64,000 nucleotides of DNA from positions 92,086 through 156,085 of the forward strand of contig CAZOGK010000004.1 in the NCBI GenBank assembly GCA_964579295.1, given 5' to 3'. This DNA comes from JAAYYY01 sp964579295 (GTDB lineage Bacteria; Chloroflexota; Anaerolineae; Promineifilales; Promineifilaceae). How positions within the stretch are numbered: position 1 is the first letter of the stretch; each line of letters begins with the position of its first letter. Of the stretch, positions 15,055 through 23,618 are shown piece by piece. The notes under the pieces are model-generated. The model saw only the letters and a list, made by a program, of their open reading frames with translations. It ran no database searches and was not told where the DNA came from. The position numbers and the translations under genes were made by a program.

Positions 15055-16107
15055 ATGGCCTCACTACTGGAACGCCCGCTGGTGCGCATGCCGCGCTTCG
15101 GCCGCGGCGTCTGGCGCAACACACCCTACCCGCTCTCGCGCGACAGCCTGCGCGGCCGCGTCGTGCTGGTCGACTTTTGGGATTATAGCTGCGTCAACTG
15201 CCTGCGCGGCCTGCCCTACCTGCGCGCCTGGCACGCCCGCTATCAGCCGCACGGGCTGGTGATTGCCGCCGTCCACACGCCGGAGTTCCGTTTTGGCGTG
15301 GCGCAGGGCGCCGTGGACGCAGCGCTGGCGCGACTGGAGATTGAGTATCCGGTCTTGCTCGACAACGACGAGGAGACCTGGCAGCGCTACGCCAATAAAG
15401 CCTGGCCCACGCGCTACCTGATCGACGCCGATGGCTACATCCGCCTTATCCGCCAGGGCGAGGGCTATTATCAGGAGATTGAGGCGGCTATCCAGGAGCT
15501 GCTGCGCGCCCGCAACCCTGGGCTGCGCCTGCCGCCCCTGTTGCCGCCGCTCAGCCCGGTCGATGCCCCCGGCGCCGTCTGCTATCGCACCACGCCGGAG
15601 CTGTATGCCGGCTACCAGGGCGGCGGGCTCTTTGGCTCCGCCCTGGGTAACCCGGAAGGGTATGCGCGCCAGGGCTCAATCCTCTATACGCTGCCGCCGC
15701 AGCGCGAGCCGGGCCAGTTCTTTGTCGAAGGCTTCTGGCGCGCCGGCCCGGAAATGCTCACCTTCGCCGGCCAGGAAGGGCGCCTCGTCGTGCCCTACGA
15801 CGGCGCCGGAGCCAACGCCGTGCTCAGCCCGAGCGACGACAACGTGGCGCTCATGCTCGACCTGCCCGGCAGCAGCCCCGTACCGGTCGAGCTGGCGCTG
15901 GACGGGCAGCCGCTCTCCCCGCACGCCGCCGGCGACGATATACAGCTTGACGCCGCCGGCCGCGCCTGGCTGCAGGTAGACCGGCCGCGCCTCTACGCGC
16001 TGACCCGCCATAACACGCACGGCCGCCACGAGCTAACGCTCATCTGCCGCCAGCCGGGCCTCAGCCTCTACACCTTCACCTTCGAGCGCTGCCTGGTCGA
16101 CGATTGA
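15055..16107 (+). CDS. Thioredoxin-fold (TlpA/DipZ-like) protein with C-terminal domain
   Basis: A redoxin-fold protein of 350 aa. The active site is 'DFWDYSCVNCLRGLPYL' with C46-x2-C49, the W-x-Y/x-x-CxNC-x-R arrangement of the DipZ C-terminal and NHL-thioredoxin group, and the fold continues with 'AVHTPEFRF' and 'YANKAWPTRYLIDADGYIR'. Residues ~180-350 form a second, beta-rich domain like that at the end of DipZ-type proteins. No signal peptide or membrane helix is seen, which is odd for a family often placed outside the membrane. It is divergent from panB. No cytochrome c maturation gene is nearby. Confidence 0.85.
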   Translation: MASLLERPLVRMPRFGRGVWRNTPYPLSRDSLRGRVVLVDFWDYSCVNCLRGLPYLRAWHARYQPHGLVIAAVHTPEFRFGVAQGAVDAALARLEIEYPVLLDNDEETWQRYANKAWPTRYLIDADGYIRLIRQGEGYYQEIEAAIQELLRARNPGLRLPPLLPPLSPVDAPGAVCYRTTPELYAGYQGGGLFGSALGNPEGYARQGSILYTLPPQREPGQFFVEGFWRAGPEMLTFAGQEGRLVVPYDGAGANAVLSPSDDNVALMLDLPGSSPVPVELALDGQPLSPHAAGDDIQLDAAGRAWLQVDRPRLYALTRHNTHGRHELTLICRQPGLSLYTFTFERCLVDD

Positions 16108-16227
16108 CGCCCCGCCGGGCCATCCCCCGCACCGACACCTTGTACCCTGTCAGCTATACCCTATTTCCTCTTGACCCTATTCGCAAAACTCCCCCTAACG
16201 TACCTTTCGCTCCCGCCTCATTTCCCC

Positions 16228-16233
16228 TATAAT
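16228..16233 (+). promoter_or_regulatory. Candidate -10 box for the Flp-type pilin
   Basis: TATAAT in an unusually A+T-rich stretch (16220-16270), 88 bases before the pilin ATG. The hexamer 17 bases upstream (TTTCGC) is a poor -35. Confidence 0.4.
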
Positions 16234-16320
16234 TGTTAATATCAATTTAATCCTGGCGCTACCGCTATTATTCTGCACGGCCTATGACCGTGCCTGATTT
16301 ATTCTGTGGGAGAAATTGTC

Positions 16321-16503
16321 ATGTTATTCATACAGCGGCCAGCCGGGCAGGGCTTGGCGGAGTACGCTCTCATCCTGGCGTTGACGGTATTGGTCGTCAT
16401 AGCCATCCTGACCGTCCTCGGGCCAGGACTCGCAGAGCTATACGACTTCATCATAAACTGCCTGCCTGAGCCTGGACCTTTTTGCCCGGTGAGCAGGCCC
16501 TGA
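16321..16503 (+). CDS. Flp/Fap-type pilin subunit
   Basis: A 60-aa class IVb pilin-like protein. The short leader (MLFIQRPAGQG) is followed directly by 'LAEYALILALTVLVVIAIL', with the conserved Glu four residues after the likely cleavage site, then a single hydrophobic helix and a short polar tail with two cysteines. This is the pattern of Flp pilins assembled by Tad systems. The start is ATG 16321 with GGGAGAA upstream; a GTG at 16306 in frame is less likely. No tad gene is seen, and an assembly gap begins 76 bases after the stop. Confidence 0.8.
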   Translation: MLFIQRPAGQGLAEYALILALTVLVVIAILTVLGPGLAELYDFIINCLPEPGPFCPVSRP

Positions 16504-16522
16504 GCAGGCGCAAATCGCCGTC

Positions 16523-16551
16523 GGCGCCGCGGTTCCCCTGAAAGCGGCGCC
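16523..16551. terminator. GC-rich hairpin after the pilin gene
   Basis: GGCGCCGC (16523-16530) pairs with GCGGCGCC (16544-16551) around a 13-base loop, with no T tract. A weak terminator at best. Confidence 0.4.
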
Positions 16552-16579
16552 GCCACGGCCGGCGCACAACCTGACAGCC

Positions 16580-16679
16580 NNNNNNNNNNNNNNNNNNNNN
16601 NNNNNNNNNNNNNNNNNNNNNNNNNNNNNNNNNNNNNNNNNNNNNNNNNNNNNNNNNNNNNNNNNNNNNNNNNNNNNNN
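16580..16679. other. Assembly gap (100 N)
   Basis: Exactly 100 N, a placeholder of unknown true size. Unlike the other two gaps, the flanks share no direct duplication, so real sequence is probably missing here. Confidence 0.95.
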
Positions 16680-16687
16680 CGCCCCGG

Positions 16688-16715
16688 TTGCCCCCGCCGA
16701 TCCCCCTGTTATAAT
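16688..16715 (+). promoter_or_regulatory. Promoter of the zinc-ribbon membrane protein (leaderless)
   Basis: TTGCCC (16688-16693), 16-base spacer, TATAAT (16710-16715). The ATG at 16724 lies 8 bases after the -10 box, so the transcript is probably leaderless. Confidence 0.6.
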
Positions 16716-16723
16716 CTTCCTCT

Positions 16724-17323
16724 ATGACCCTTCCGTCACTGGAAACAATCGCTTCCTATCTGACGATTGTCGCCGCGCTGGTCGGCGCTCTGCTGGCGGC
16801 CCTCTGGCTCAGCCTGGTCATCTGGACCTTCCGCGATATGCGGCTGCGCTCGCGCGATCCGTTTGCGCAGCTATTGGCCGCGCTCGTCGTCGCCGTCCTG
16901 CCCATTGTCGGCCTGCTCATCTACCTCATCTTGCGCCCGCCGGAGACGCTGGCCGAGGCCTACGAGCGGGCGCTGGAAGAAGAGGCGCTGCTGCAGGAAA
17001 TCGAGGAGCGGCCGGCCTGCCCCGGCTGTTCTCGCGTCGTGGAGCCGGGCTGGATTCTCTGCCCCCATTGCCACACCCGCCTGCGCAAGCGCTGCCTCGA
17101 CTGTGATTCGCTGCTGGAGCTGCAGTGGAACCTCTGCCCCTTCTGCGGCAACCAGTGGGTCGATCCCTATCGCGCCGACAACGCGCCCGCGGCCGGCGAG
17201 CCGGTCCACCTGCCCGAGCCCGAGCCCGAGCCTGACCTCGTTCCTGACCCCGACGATACACAGCCGGCGCTGGCCATCGAGCCGGAGCCGGTCGATTCCT
17301 TCGAGGAAGATACCACCTTTTGA
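16724..17323 (+). CDS. Membrane protein with double zinc ribbon
   Basis: 199 aa. Two N-terminal transmembrane helices (about residues 13-38 and 50-70, the second ending 'VVAVLPIVGLLIYLILRPP') are followed by a short coiled linker (ETLAEAYERALEEEALLQEIEE) and two zinc ribbons: C-x2-C (PACPGC) paired with C-x2-C (LCPHC), and C-x2-C (RCLDC) paired with C-x2-C (LCPFC). The tail is acidic and proline-rich (PEPEPEPDL). The paired-helix module resembles the phospholipase D N-terminal type found in small integral proteins. The function is unknown. It precedes the solute-binding lipoprotein gene in the same direction. Confidence 0.85.
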   Translation: MTLPSLETIASYLTIVAALVGALLAALWLSLVIWTFRDMRLRSRDPFAQLLAALVVAVLPIVGLLIYLILRPPETLAEAYERALEEEALLQEIEERPACPGCSRVVEPGWILCPHCHTRLRKRCLDCDSLLELQWNLCPFCGNQWVDPYRADNAPAAGEPVHLPEPEPEPDLVPDPDDTQPALAIEPEPVDSFEEDTTF

Positions 17324-17407
17324 CCCGAATCCAGCGGGCGCCATCACCCGTCGCCGGGAGATTGACGCCTGTCTGCTGCGAAACACCGCCCACCTAAGGT
17401 AATAGCC

Positions 17408-19465
17408 ATGCCCTTGCGCCGCTTCTCCTGCTTACTGCTTATTGTCCTCCTGGCCGCCGCCTGCCGCGACGAGCAGCCGGCGCCCACGCCGCCGGCCGAA
17501 AGCAGCCCGGCGGCCGCTGAGACGGTCGTCGCCGCCGCGTCTCCCGCGGCGGAGGAGCCCGAGGCGGAGGCCGAGCCCAGCGCCACGGCGCCGCCGACGG
17601 CCACGCTGGAGCCGACGCGTGTGCCCACTGGCCCGCTCACCGTCTGCCTGGCTGCCGAGCCTGCTTCACTCTATCTCTACGGCCCGCCCTCGGCGGCCGC
17701 CGCGCTCGTCCGCGAAGTCGTCTACGATGGCCCAATTGACACGCGCGGCTATGACGTGCAGCCGGTCATCCTGGAGGATCTGCCGACGCTGGACAACGGC
17801 GGCGCGACCATCGCCACGGTCTTTGTGCCCGAGGGGCAATATGTGCTCGACACAGAGGGCAACGTCGTTCGCCTGCGCTCCGGCATCACTGTCCATCCGG
17901 CCGGCTGCTTTGACGATAGCTGCGCCGTCACTTATGAGCGGCCGGAAAGCGAGGAAGAAGAGGTCGCGCCCACGGCGACGCCCGCAGCGACCCAGCCGCC
18001 CAATGCGACGCCGCCGCCGGCCCCGCGCCCCACACTGCCGCCCAACGCGGGCCTGGAGATGAACCAGCTGCAGGTCACTTTCCGCCTGCTACCGGAGCTT
18101 GCCTGGTCGGATGGCGAGCCGTTGACGGTGGCCGATTCGGTATTCAGCTACGAAGTGGCCCAGCACGCCATCCTGCCGCCGCGTCAGCCGGCGGGGCGCC
18201 AGGGGCTGCTGCCGCCGCGCTCGCTCGACCCGCTGCTGCGCACCGCCTCCTACGAGGCCAGCGACGAGCTCACGGTTGTCTGGGCCGGCGTGCCCGGCTA
18301 TTACGACCCGTACTACAGCAGCAACTTCTTCATTCCGCTGCCGGCCCACCGCCTGGAGGGGCTCTCTAACGATGAGCTGCTGCAGGCTGACGACAGCGCG
18401 CGGCTGCCGCTGGGCTGGGGGCCCTACGTGCTGACTGAGTGGGCGCCTGGCGAGCGCATCGTCGCCGAGCGCAATCCGCACTATTTCCGCGCCGGCGAGG
18501 CCGAGCCCTACTTCGACCAGGTCATCTTCCGCTTCCTCGGCGACGAGCCTGGCGGCTACCTGGCCGAGCTGCAGAGTGGGGCCTGCGATATTCTGGCGCA
18601 GGATGCACTGCAGGAGAGCCCGGAGCAGGTCCAGGCGCTGGCCGACACGGGCGAGCTGATCGTCAGCGCCGCGCCCGGTCCCATCTGGGAGCATCTCGAC
18701 TTCGGTATTAACCCGGTGAGCAGCTATACGGTACGCGGCGATATCTTTGAGGATGCGCGCGTGCGCCGGGCTGTCGCCTACTGCCTCAACCGCGAGGCGA
18801 TTGCCGCCGCCGCCGGCATGGCCGGCACAACCATCCCGGACGCCTACATTCCCCCACAGCACCCGCTCTACGAGCAGGCCGGCCTGCAGCCCTATCCCTA
18901 TGACCCCGACCAGGGGCGGGCGCTTCTGGCCGAAGCGGGCCTGCCGGCGTTTTCCGTCTCGCTGCGCATCACGCCCGGCGCGCAGCAGCAGGCCGTCGCC
19001 GCCCAGATAGCCGCCGACCTGGCCCAGTGCGGCATCACCGTTACCGTCGCCGAGACCGATCCGTCACTCTTCTTTGCGACCAGCGAAGAAAGCCCCATCT
19101 TTGGCCGCCGCTTTGACCTGGCGACCTTTGCCTGGTTCAGCGACGCCGACCCGGCCTGCCACCTCTACCTGACGCGCGAGCTTCCCACCAATCTCACGCT
19201 CTGGCACGGCTTCAACGTCTCCGGCTACCAGAACGAGGCCTACGACGCCGCCTGCCTGCAGGGGCTGGCGGCGGCGCCAGGCATGGATCAATATCTGGCC
19301 GGCCACCTGGAGGCGCTGCGCATCTTCAATGCCGAACTGCCGGCCGTGCCCCTCTTCCAGCACCTGCGTTGGCTGGCGGCCCGGCCCGACATCGCCGGCC
19401 TGGAGGTAGACGCCACGGCGGCCAGCGAGCTGTGGAATATTGAGAGCTTGCGGCGGGAGGAGTAA
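17408..19465 (+). CDS. ABC transporter solute-binding lipoprotein (family 5)
   Basis: 685 aa, an extracytoplasmic peptide/oligopeptide-type binding protein (SBP_bac_5, OppA/DppA-like). The signal peptide ends in the lipobox L-L-A-A-A-C (cysteine ~19), followed by a long Pro/Ala/Glu/Thr-rich tether (~20-75). The binding domain starts 'LTVCLAAEPASLYLYGPPS' and includes 'VTFRLLPELAWSDGEPLTVADSVFSYE', 'LPLGWGPYVLTEWAPGERI' and 'VRRAVAYCLNREAIAAAAG'. A second low-complexity insert (~180-215, PTATPAATQPPNATPPP) interrupts the first lobe. No permease or ATPase gene adjoins it, so its partner lies elsewhere. Confidence 0.92.
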   Translation: MPLRRFSCLLLIVLLAAACRDEQPAPTPPAESSPAAAETVVAAASPAAEEPEAEAEPSATAPPTATLEPTRVPTGPLTVCLAAEPASLYLYGPPSAAAALVREVVYDGPIDTRGYDVQPVILEDLPTLDNGGATIATVFVPEGQYVLDTEGNVVRLRSGITVHPAGCFDDSCAVTYERPESEEEEVAPTATPAATQPPNATPPPAPRPTLPPNAGLEMNQLQVTFRLLPELAWSDGEPLTVADSVFSYEVAQHAILPPRQPAGRQGLLPPRSLDPLLRTASYEASDELTVVWAGVPGYYDPYYSSNFFIPLPAHRLEGLSNDELLQADDSARLPLGWGPYVLTEWAPGERIVAERNPHYFRAGEAEPYFDQVIFRFLGDEPGGYLAELQSGACDILAQDALQESPEQVQALADTGELIVSAAPGPIWEHLDFGINPVSSYTVRGDIFEDARVRRAVAYCLNREAIAAAAGMAGTTIPDAYIPPQHPLYEQAGLQPYPYDPDQGRALLAEAGLPAFSVSLRITPGAQQQAVAAQIAADLAQCGITVTVAETDPSLFFATSEESPIFGRRFDLATFAWFSDADPACHLYLTRELPTNLTLWHGFNVSGYQNEAYDAACLQGLAAAPGMDQYLAGHLEALRIFNAELPAVPLFQHLRWLAARPDIAGLEVDATAASELWNIESLRREE

Positions 19466-19503
19466 GGCAGGCGCCGCGACCGGACGCCTGCCTGCAGGAC
19501 AGG
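19465..19503. terminator. Hairpin between convergent genes
   Basis: AGGCAGGCG (19465-19473) pairs with CGCCTGCCT (19495-19503). No T tract. It lies between the lipoprotein gene and the convergent terC. Confidence 0.45.
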
Positions 19504-19508
19504 GGGCC

Positions 19509-20273
19509 CTACTCGGCGAGGCCCGTTTCGCCCGGCGGTAGCTGCGGCCGGTTGTGTAGCTGCACCGGCTGGCCCCGCTTGCGCACGCGCAGGTTGATCA
19601 GCTCGATGCCCACCGAAAAGGCCATGGCGAAGTAGGCGTAATTCTTCAGGTGCAGCCCTTCCGCCGCTTCCTGGTCCCAGCCTTCTACCACCAGCAGGGC
19701 GCCGATCAGAATCAGGAACGCCAGGGCCAGGATCTTCATCGTCGGGTGCTCCTCGACAAAGGTGCTGATGCGCCCGGCGAAGAAGATCATCATGGCGGCG
19801 GCGATGAGAATGGCGGTAACCATTACCCAGAGCTGGTCGGAGATGCCCACGGCGGTAATCACCGAGTCGAGCGAGAAGACGACGTCGATGAGCATCACCT
19901 GCAGCACGACCGAGGTGAGCGAGGTGACGGCGCGCGTTGCATGCCCGCCCGTGTCTTCCGCCTCCAGCTTATCGTGAATCTCGTGCGTACTCTTGCCGAT
20001 AAGGAAAAGGCCGCCGACGAGCAGGATCAGGTCCCGGCCCGACACGTCATGGCCGAATGGTGAAAAGAGTGGCTCTGTCAGCCGCATGATCCAGGTTATG
20101 CTCAGCAGCAGGAGGATGCGCGTGAGCACGGCCATGCCGATGCCCAGCCGGCGCGCCTTCGCCTGCTGCTCCACCGGCAGCTTGGCTGCCAGAATGGCAA
20201 TGAATATGACGTTGTCGATGCCCAGGACAACTTCCAGCAACGTCAGGGTAAGGAGAGCGACCAAACTTTCCAT
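19509..20273 (-). CDS. TerC-family integral membrane protein
   Basis: 254 aa with about seven to eight transmembrane helices. It shows the TerC hallmarks: 'TLTLLEVVLGIDNVIFIAIL' in helix 1, with the acidic residues thought to bind metal, 'LILLVGGLFLIGKSTHEIHD', and the mirrored 'VMLIDVVFSLDSVITAVG'. TerC homologues act in manganese/metal export (Alx, MeeF/MeeY) or tellurium resistance. Here a metal-efflux role is inferred. The ATG at 20273 follows an AAGGA site. It lies 20 bases after ppk2 in the same direction. Confidence 0.92.
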   Translation of the reverse strand: MESLVALLTLTLLEVVLGIDNVIFIAILAAKLPVEQQAKARRLGIGMAVLTRILLLLSITWIMRLTEPLFSPFGHDVSGRDLILLVGGLFLIGKSTHEIHDKLEAEDTGGHATRAVTSLTSVVLQVMLIDVVFSLDSVITAVGISDQLWVMVTAILIAAAMMIFFAGRISTFVEEHPTMKILALAFLILIGALLVVEGWDQEAAEGLHLKNYAYFAMAFSVGIELINLRVRKRGQPVQLHNRPQLPPGETGLAE

Positions 20274-20293
20274 AGATGTGAATTCCTTTACTG

Positions 20294-21109
20294 TTATTCG
20301 ACAACCACGCCGCTCAAATCGTGTTGCGGTGGCGGAAAGGCTGGATTCATTGCTCGCAACGTCCCGACAATCGCGCGCGCCACGGCCAGAAGCCGGTACC
20401 ACTTCTGGTCGCCGGGAATAATATACCACGGCGCCGCATCTGTCGTGCAGCGGGCCAGCGCCTCGCTGTAAGCCGCCATGTAATCATCCCACTGCTTGCG
20501 CTTCTCCAGGTCGTCCAGCGAGAACTTCCAGTTCTTTTCTGGTTCGTCTATACGCTCCTGGAACTGCTTGCGTTGCTCATCTTTGGAAATGTGCAGGTAA
20601 AACTTGAGCACCGTCGTCCCCGTGGCGACGAGAAGCTGCTCGAACTGGTTGATCTGCTCGTAGCGCCGGCGCCAGACCTCTTCCGGCGCCAGCTCGTCCA
20701 CGCGCACGATGACCACGTCTTCATAATGCGAACGGTTAAAGACGGCAATCATACCCGCTGCCGGCACACGCTGGTGCACGCGCCAGAGAAAGTCGTGCGC
20801 CAGCTCCTCGCGCGTTGGCTGTTTGAAGGAGTGGACCCTGACTCCCTGCGGGTTGGTCCCGGCGAAGACGTGGCGGATGGTGCTGTCTTTGCCGCCGGCG
20901 TCCATCGCCTGCAAGACGATGAGCAGCTTGCGCTTCCCTTCGGCGTAGAAACGCTGCTGCCACTCGGCCAGCTCCTCGCGCAGCGCATCGAACTCGCTCT
21001 CCGCCTGCTTGCGGTCGTCGTGATAATCTTTGCCGTCCGTGCCCACCGTCGTCAGGTCTACAGCCGCCCCCGGCTCAACACGGTGCAGCGCCAGGTCGAT
21101 TTCCTTCAT
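20294..21109 (-). CDS. ppk2: Polyphosphate kinase 2 family (PPK2)
   Basis: 271 aa. PPK2 enzymes transfer phosphate between polyphosphate and nucleotides, mostly making NDP/NTP from NMP/NDP. The Walker A 'VLQAMDAGGKDSTIRHVF' and Walker B/lid region 'VFNRSHYEDVVIVRV' are present, then 'FYLHISKDEQRKQFQERID' and 'WKFSLDDLEKRKQWDDYMAAY' with a final 'PWYIIPGDQKWYRLLAVARAI'. One PPK2 domain means class I or III. The ATG at 21109 has an AGGAGGG site and the upstream in-frame codons are ignored. It precedes terC and follows the GH4 gene. Confidence 0.95.
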   Translation of the reverse strand: MKEIDLALHRVEPGAAVDLTTVGTDGKDYHDDRKQAESEFDALREELAEWQQRFYAEGKRKLLIVLQAMDAGGKDSTIRHVFAGTNPQGVRVHSFKQPTREELAHDFLWRVHQRVPAAGMIAVFNRSHYEDVVIVRVDELAPEEVWRRRYEQINQFEQLLVATGTTVLKFYLHISKDEQRKQFQERIDEPEKNWKFSLDDLEKRKQWDDYMAAYSEALARCTTDAAPWYIIPGDQKWYRLLAVARAIVGTLRAMNPAFPPPQHDLSGVVVE

Positions 21110-21131
21110 GGTCCCTCCTGATGTGCGCCGG

Positions 21132-22520
21132 TCAGCCGCCGGCGGCGAACTGCGGCAGATAAGCCGCAAACGTCTCCAGATAATCGTCGAGGATAGCCCG
21201 TGCCCGGTCGGTGTCGTTGACCATTGGGTCCAGCAGCAGCGCCTGCAGCGCCAGCGCGCGGTCGCCGGTCACCGCTGCTTCCACCACCAGCTCGACCAGC
21301 GTCGCTTCGCGCCGGCACAGCTCGGCCACCCCGGTGGGCAGGGGGCCAATCTGCAGCGGCTGGATGCCCATACCGCTGACCAGCGCCGGCAGCTCGACAA
21401 TCGTCTCCGGCGGCAGGTTCGTAATGGCGCCATTGTTGGGGACGTTGACCGCCTCCTCGTAGCGGTTGCAGTTGCCGGTGATGCCCTCGATTATCTCTAC
21501 CGCCCCTTCGCTGATCACGTCGCGCATGCCCTCCACGCCGACCGCGCCGCTCGCCATCTGCTCCAGCCGTTGGTGGGCAAACTCGCGCACCAACTCGTTG
21601 GCTTCCCAATCATAGAGCCGGATGTCGTAGCGCTGCCACGGGTTGCTCTGCGGGTCGTGCGTCCAGGCGACGTACTCTGCCAGATGCGTATCGCCGGGCA
21701 CCGGGCAGTAGCCGAAAGCGCGAAAAAGGTCCATGCTCAGCGGCTCGAACTGCGGCGGGGCCGTTTTCGCCGCGGCGCGCAGCGCCGGATAGAGGTCCTC
21801 ATGGCTTTCGCGTCGCCGCACGTCCATCATCCAGGTGAAGTGGTTCAGCCCGGCCGCCTTGATGGCAAAATGCGCGCGCCCCTGCCGCGCCATCTGGTGC
21901 GCCAGCGGCGTGTTGGCCGGGTCCGAATAGAGCCGCAGGCCGGGCGGAACCTCGATGCCCGCCTGCGGCCCGAGCAGAGCGGCCACAATAGCATAGCCGA
22001 TCTCGATCTGGTGGCACTTGCCCACCGTCTTGATGCCGCTATAGCGCGTGACGGCCCGCGTCAGCCGCGGCAGCGGGTTGCTGAAGTTGATCAGCCAGGC
22101 CTCCGGACATAGCGCTTCCATATCGCGCACGATTTCCATGAGCGGGGGCACCTGGCGGAAGGTATGCATCATCCCGCCCGGCCCGCCGTTCTCGCCGTAG
22201 GGCTGGCGCAGGCCGTGGCGCAGCGGAATCTCCCAGTCGAGCCGCCACAGCTTCTCCCGCGGCGGCACTTCAATGCTGACGATGACAAAGTCGGCGCCCG
22301 CCAGCAGTGGCTGGCGTTCCGTGCCGCCGGCTATCGTCATCCCTGCCTGCCACGACTCATTCATCCGTTCCGCCACCGACACGACGCGCTGCAGCGCCGC
22401 GCCGTCATGGTCGACAAGCGCCAGCCGGCCGCCGCGCAGATGCGGGCTGGCCAGCAGCGTGGCAATGGTCGCGGGTCCGAAGCTGGCGCTGCCCGCGCCA
22501 ATGAATACGATGTTCACCAT
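21132..22520 (-). CDS. Family 4 glycosyl hydrolase (alpha-glucosidase/galactosidase type)
   Basis: 462 aa. GH4 enzymes use NAD+ and a divalent metal in an oxidation-elimination mechanism. Visible are the NAD loop 'FIGAGSASFGPATIATLL' (residues 5-22), 'VIVSIEVPP', 'NPLPRLTRAVTRY' and the metal-ligand region 'VGKCHQIEIG' with Cys and His, then 'AAGLNHFTWM'. The lack of a clear phosphate-binding arginine cluster and the overall match favour the alpha-glucosidase/alpha-galactosidase/glucuronidase branch over 6-phospho-glycosidases, but this is uncertain. The ATG follows the xdhC TGA by one base, so the two are co-translated. Confidence 0.9.
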   Translation of the reverse strand: MVNIVFIGAGSASFGPATIATLLASPHLRGGRLALVDHDGAALQRVVSVAERMNESWQAGMTIAGGTERQPLLAGADFVIVSIEVPPREKLWRLDWEIPLRHGLRQPYGENGGPGGMMHTFRQVPPLMEIVRDMEALCPEAWLINFSNPLPRLTRAVTRYSGIKTVGKCHQIEIGYAIVAALLGPQAGIEVPPGLRLYSDPANTPLAHQMARQGRAHFAIKAAGLNHFTWMMDVRRRESHEDLYPALRAAAKTAPPQFEPLSMDLFRAFGYCPVPGDTHLAEYVAWTHDPQSNPWQRYDIRLYDWEANELVREFAHQRLEQMASGAVGVEGMRDVISEGAVEIIEGITGNCNRYEEAVNVPNNGAITNLPPETIVELPALVSGMGIQPLQIGPLPTGVAELCRREATLVELVVEAAVTGDRALALQALLLDPMVNDTDRARAILDDYLETFAAYLPQFAAGG

Positions 22521-22521
22521 C

Positions 22522-23571
22522 TCACTCTCTCTCCTCGCCGCGGCTGTGCCAGACGGCCACAATCTGCGCCAGGATAGCCAGGGCGATCTCTTCAGGGCTC
22601 TGCGCGCCCAGGTCGAGGCCAATGGGCGCGTGGATGCGCTCCAGGGCTTCTTCGGCCACGCCCGCCTGGCGCAGGCGCGCCCGGCGCCGCTCGTGCGTGC
22701 GCCGGCTGCCCAGCGCGCCCACGTAAAAGGCGCCGCTTTCCAGCGCCAGCCGCAGCGCCGGGTCGTCAATCTTCGGGTCGTGGCTGAGCAGGGCGATAGC
22801 CGTAGCCGGCGTAATAGACAGCTGCGGCAGCGCCTGCTGCGGCCAGGCGGCGATGAGCCGGTCTACATGGGGGAAGCGCTCGGCGCTGGCAAAGGCGCGC
22901 CGCGGATCGACCACCACCGTATGGTAGCCCAGCAGCGCCGCCAGCCGGGTCAGCGCCACGGTCAGGTGCCCGCCGCCAATCGCCAGCAGCGTCAGAGGCG
23001 GCTGCACCACCTCGATAAAGAGGGCCAGCGGCCCGCCGGCGCTTTCCAGCTCGACGCGCTGGCTGCGCCCGGCGGCCAGCGCCGCCCGCGCCAGGGAGAC
23101 GACCACGCCATCCAGCGCCGGCCCCAGGCTCTCCGTTACCTGCCCGTCGTCGTGCTGGAAGAGCTGCCGGCCCACCAGCCCGTCCGGCCCGTCGATGATG
23201 GTGACGATAGCGCCGCTTCGCTCGGCCGCCAGCCACTGTTCCACCGTGTCCAGGAGCTGCGCCGGCAGCGGGGCGACGAAAACCTCCAGCTCGCCGCCGC
23301 AGGCCAGGCCCACCGACCAGGCCGTCTCGTCGGCGACGCCAAAACGCAGCAGGCGCGGCCGGCCGCTGACCAGCGCCTCCTGTCCCTCGGCCGCAACCTC
23401 ACTCTCCACACAGCCGCCGCTCACCGAGCCGGCCATCTGCCCGGCGGCGCTCAGGGCCAGCTTGGCGCCCGGCTGCCGCGGCGCCGAGCCCCATGTGCTG
23501 GTGACCGTAGCCAGCGCAACCGGCTGCCCATCGGCCCGCCACTTTTTCACTGCTGTGATTACCTCTTGCAT
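22522..23571 (-). CDS. XdhC/CoxI-family molybdenum hydroxylase maturation factor
   Basis: 349 aa. XdhC proteins bind the molybdenum cofactor, help sulfurate it and insert it into xanthine dehydrogenase or CO dehydrogenase. N-terminal XdhC_CoxI motifs are 'TSTWGSAPRQPGAKLAL' and 'GSVSGGCVESEV'. The C-terminal NAD-like Rossmann domain has 'LLAIGGGHLTVALTRLAALLG', 'VVVDPRRAFASAERFP' and 'GALGSRRTHERRRARLRQAG'. No molybdenum hydroxylase gene is in the window. It is instead coupled by one base to a GH4 glycosidase. Confidence 0.93.
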   Translation of the reverse strand: MQEVITAVKKWRADGQPVALATVTSTWGSAPRQPGAKLALSAAGQMAGSVSGGCVESEVAAEGQEALVSGRPRLLRFGVADETAWSVGLACGGELEVFVAPLPAQLLDTVEQWLAAERSGAIVTIIDGPDGLVGRQLFQHDDGQVTESLGPALDGVVVSLARAALAAGRSQRVELESAGGPLALFIEVVQPPLTLLAIGGGHLTVALTRLAALLGYHTVVVDPRRAFASAERFPHVDRLIAAWPQQALPQLSITPATAIALLSHDPKIDDPALRLALESGAFYVGALGSRRTHERRRARLRQAGVAEEALERIHAPIGLDLGAQSPEEIALAILAQIVAVWHSRGEERE

Positions 23572-23618
23572 GGGCGCATTATAGCCAGTTTGGGCGCGGC
23601 CGCTCAGGCGCTGGCGGC

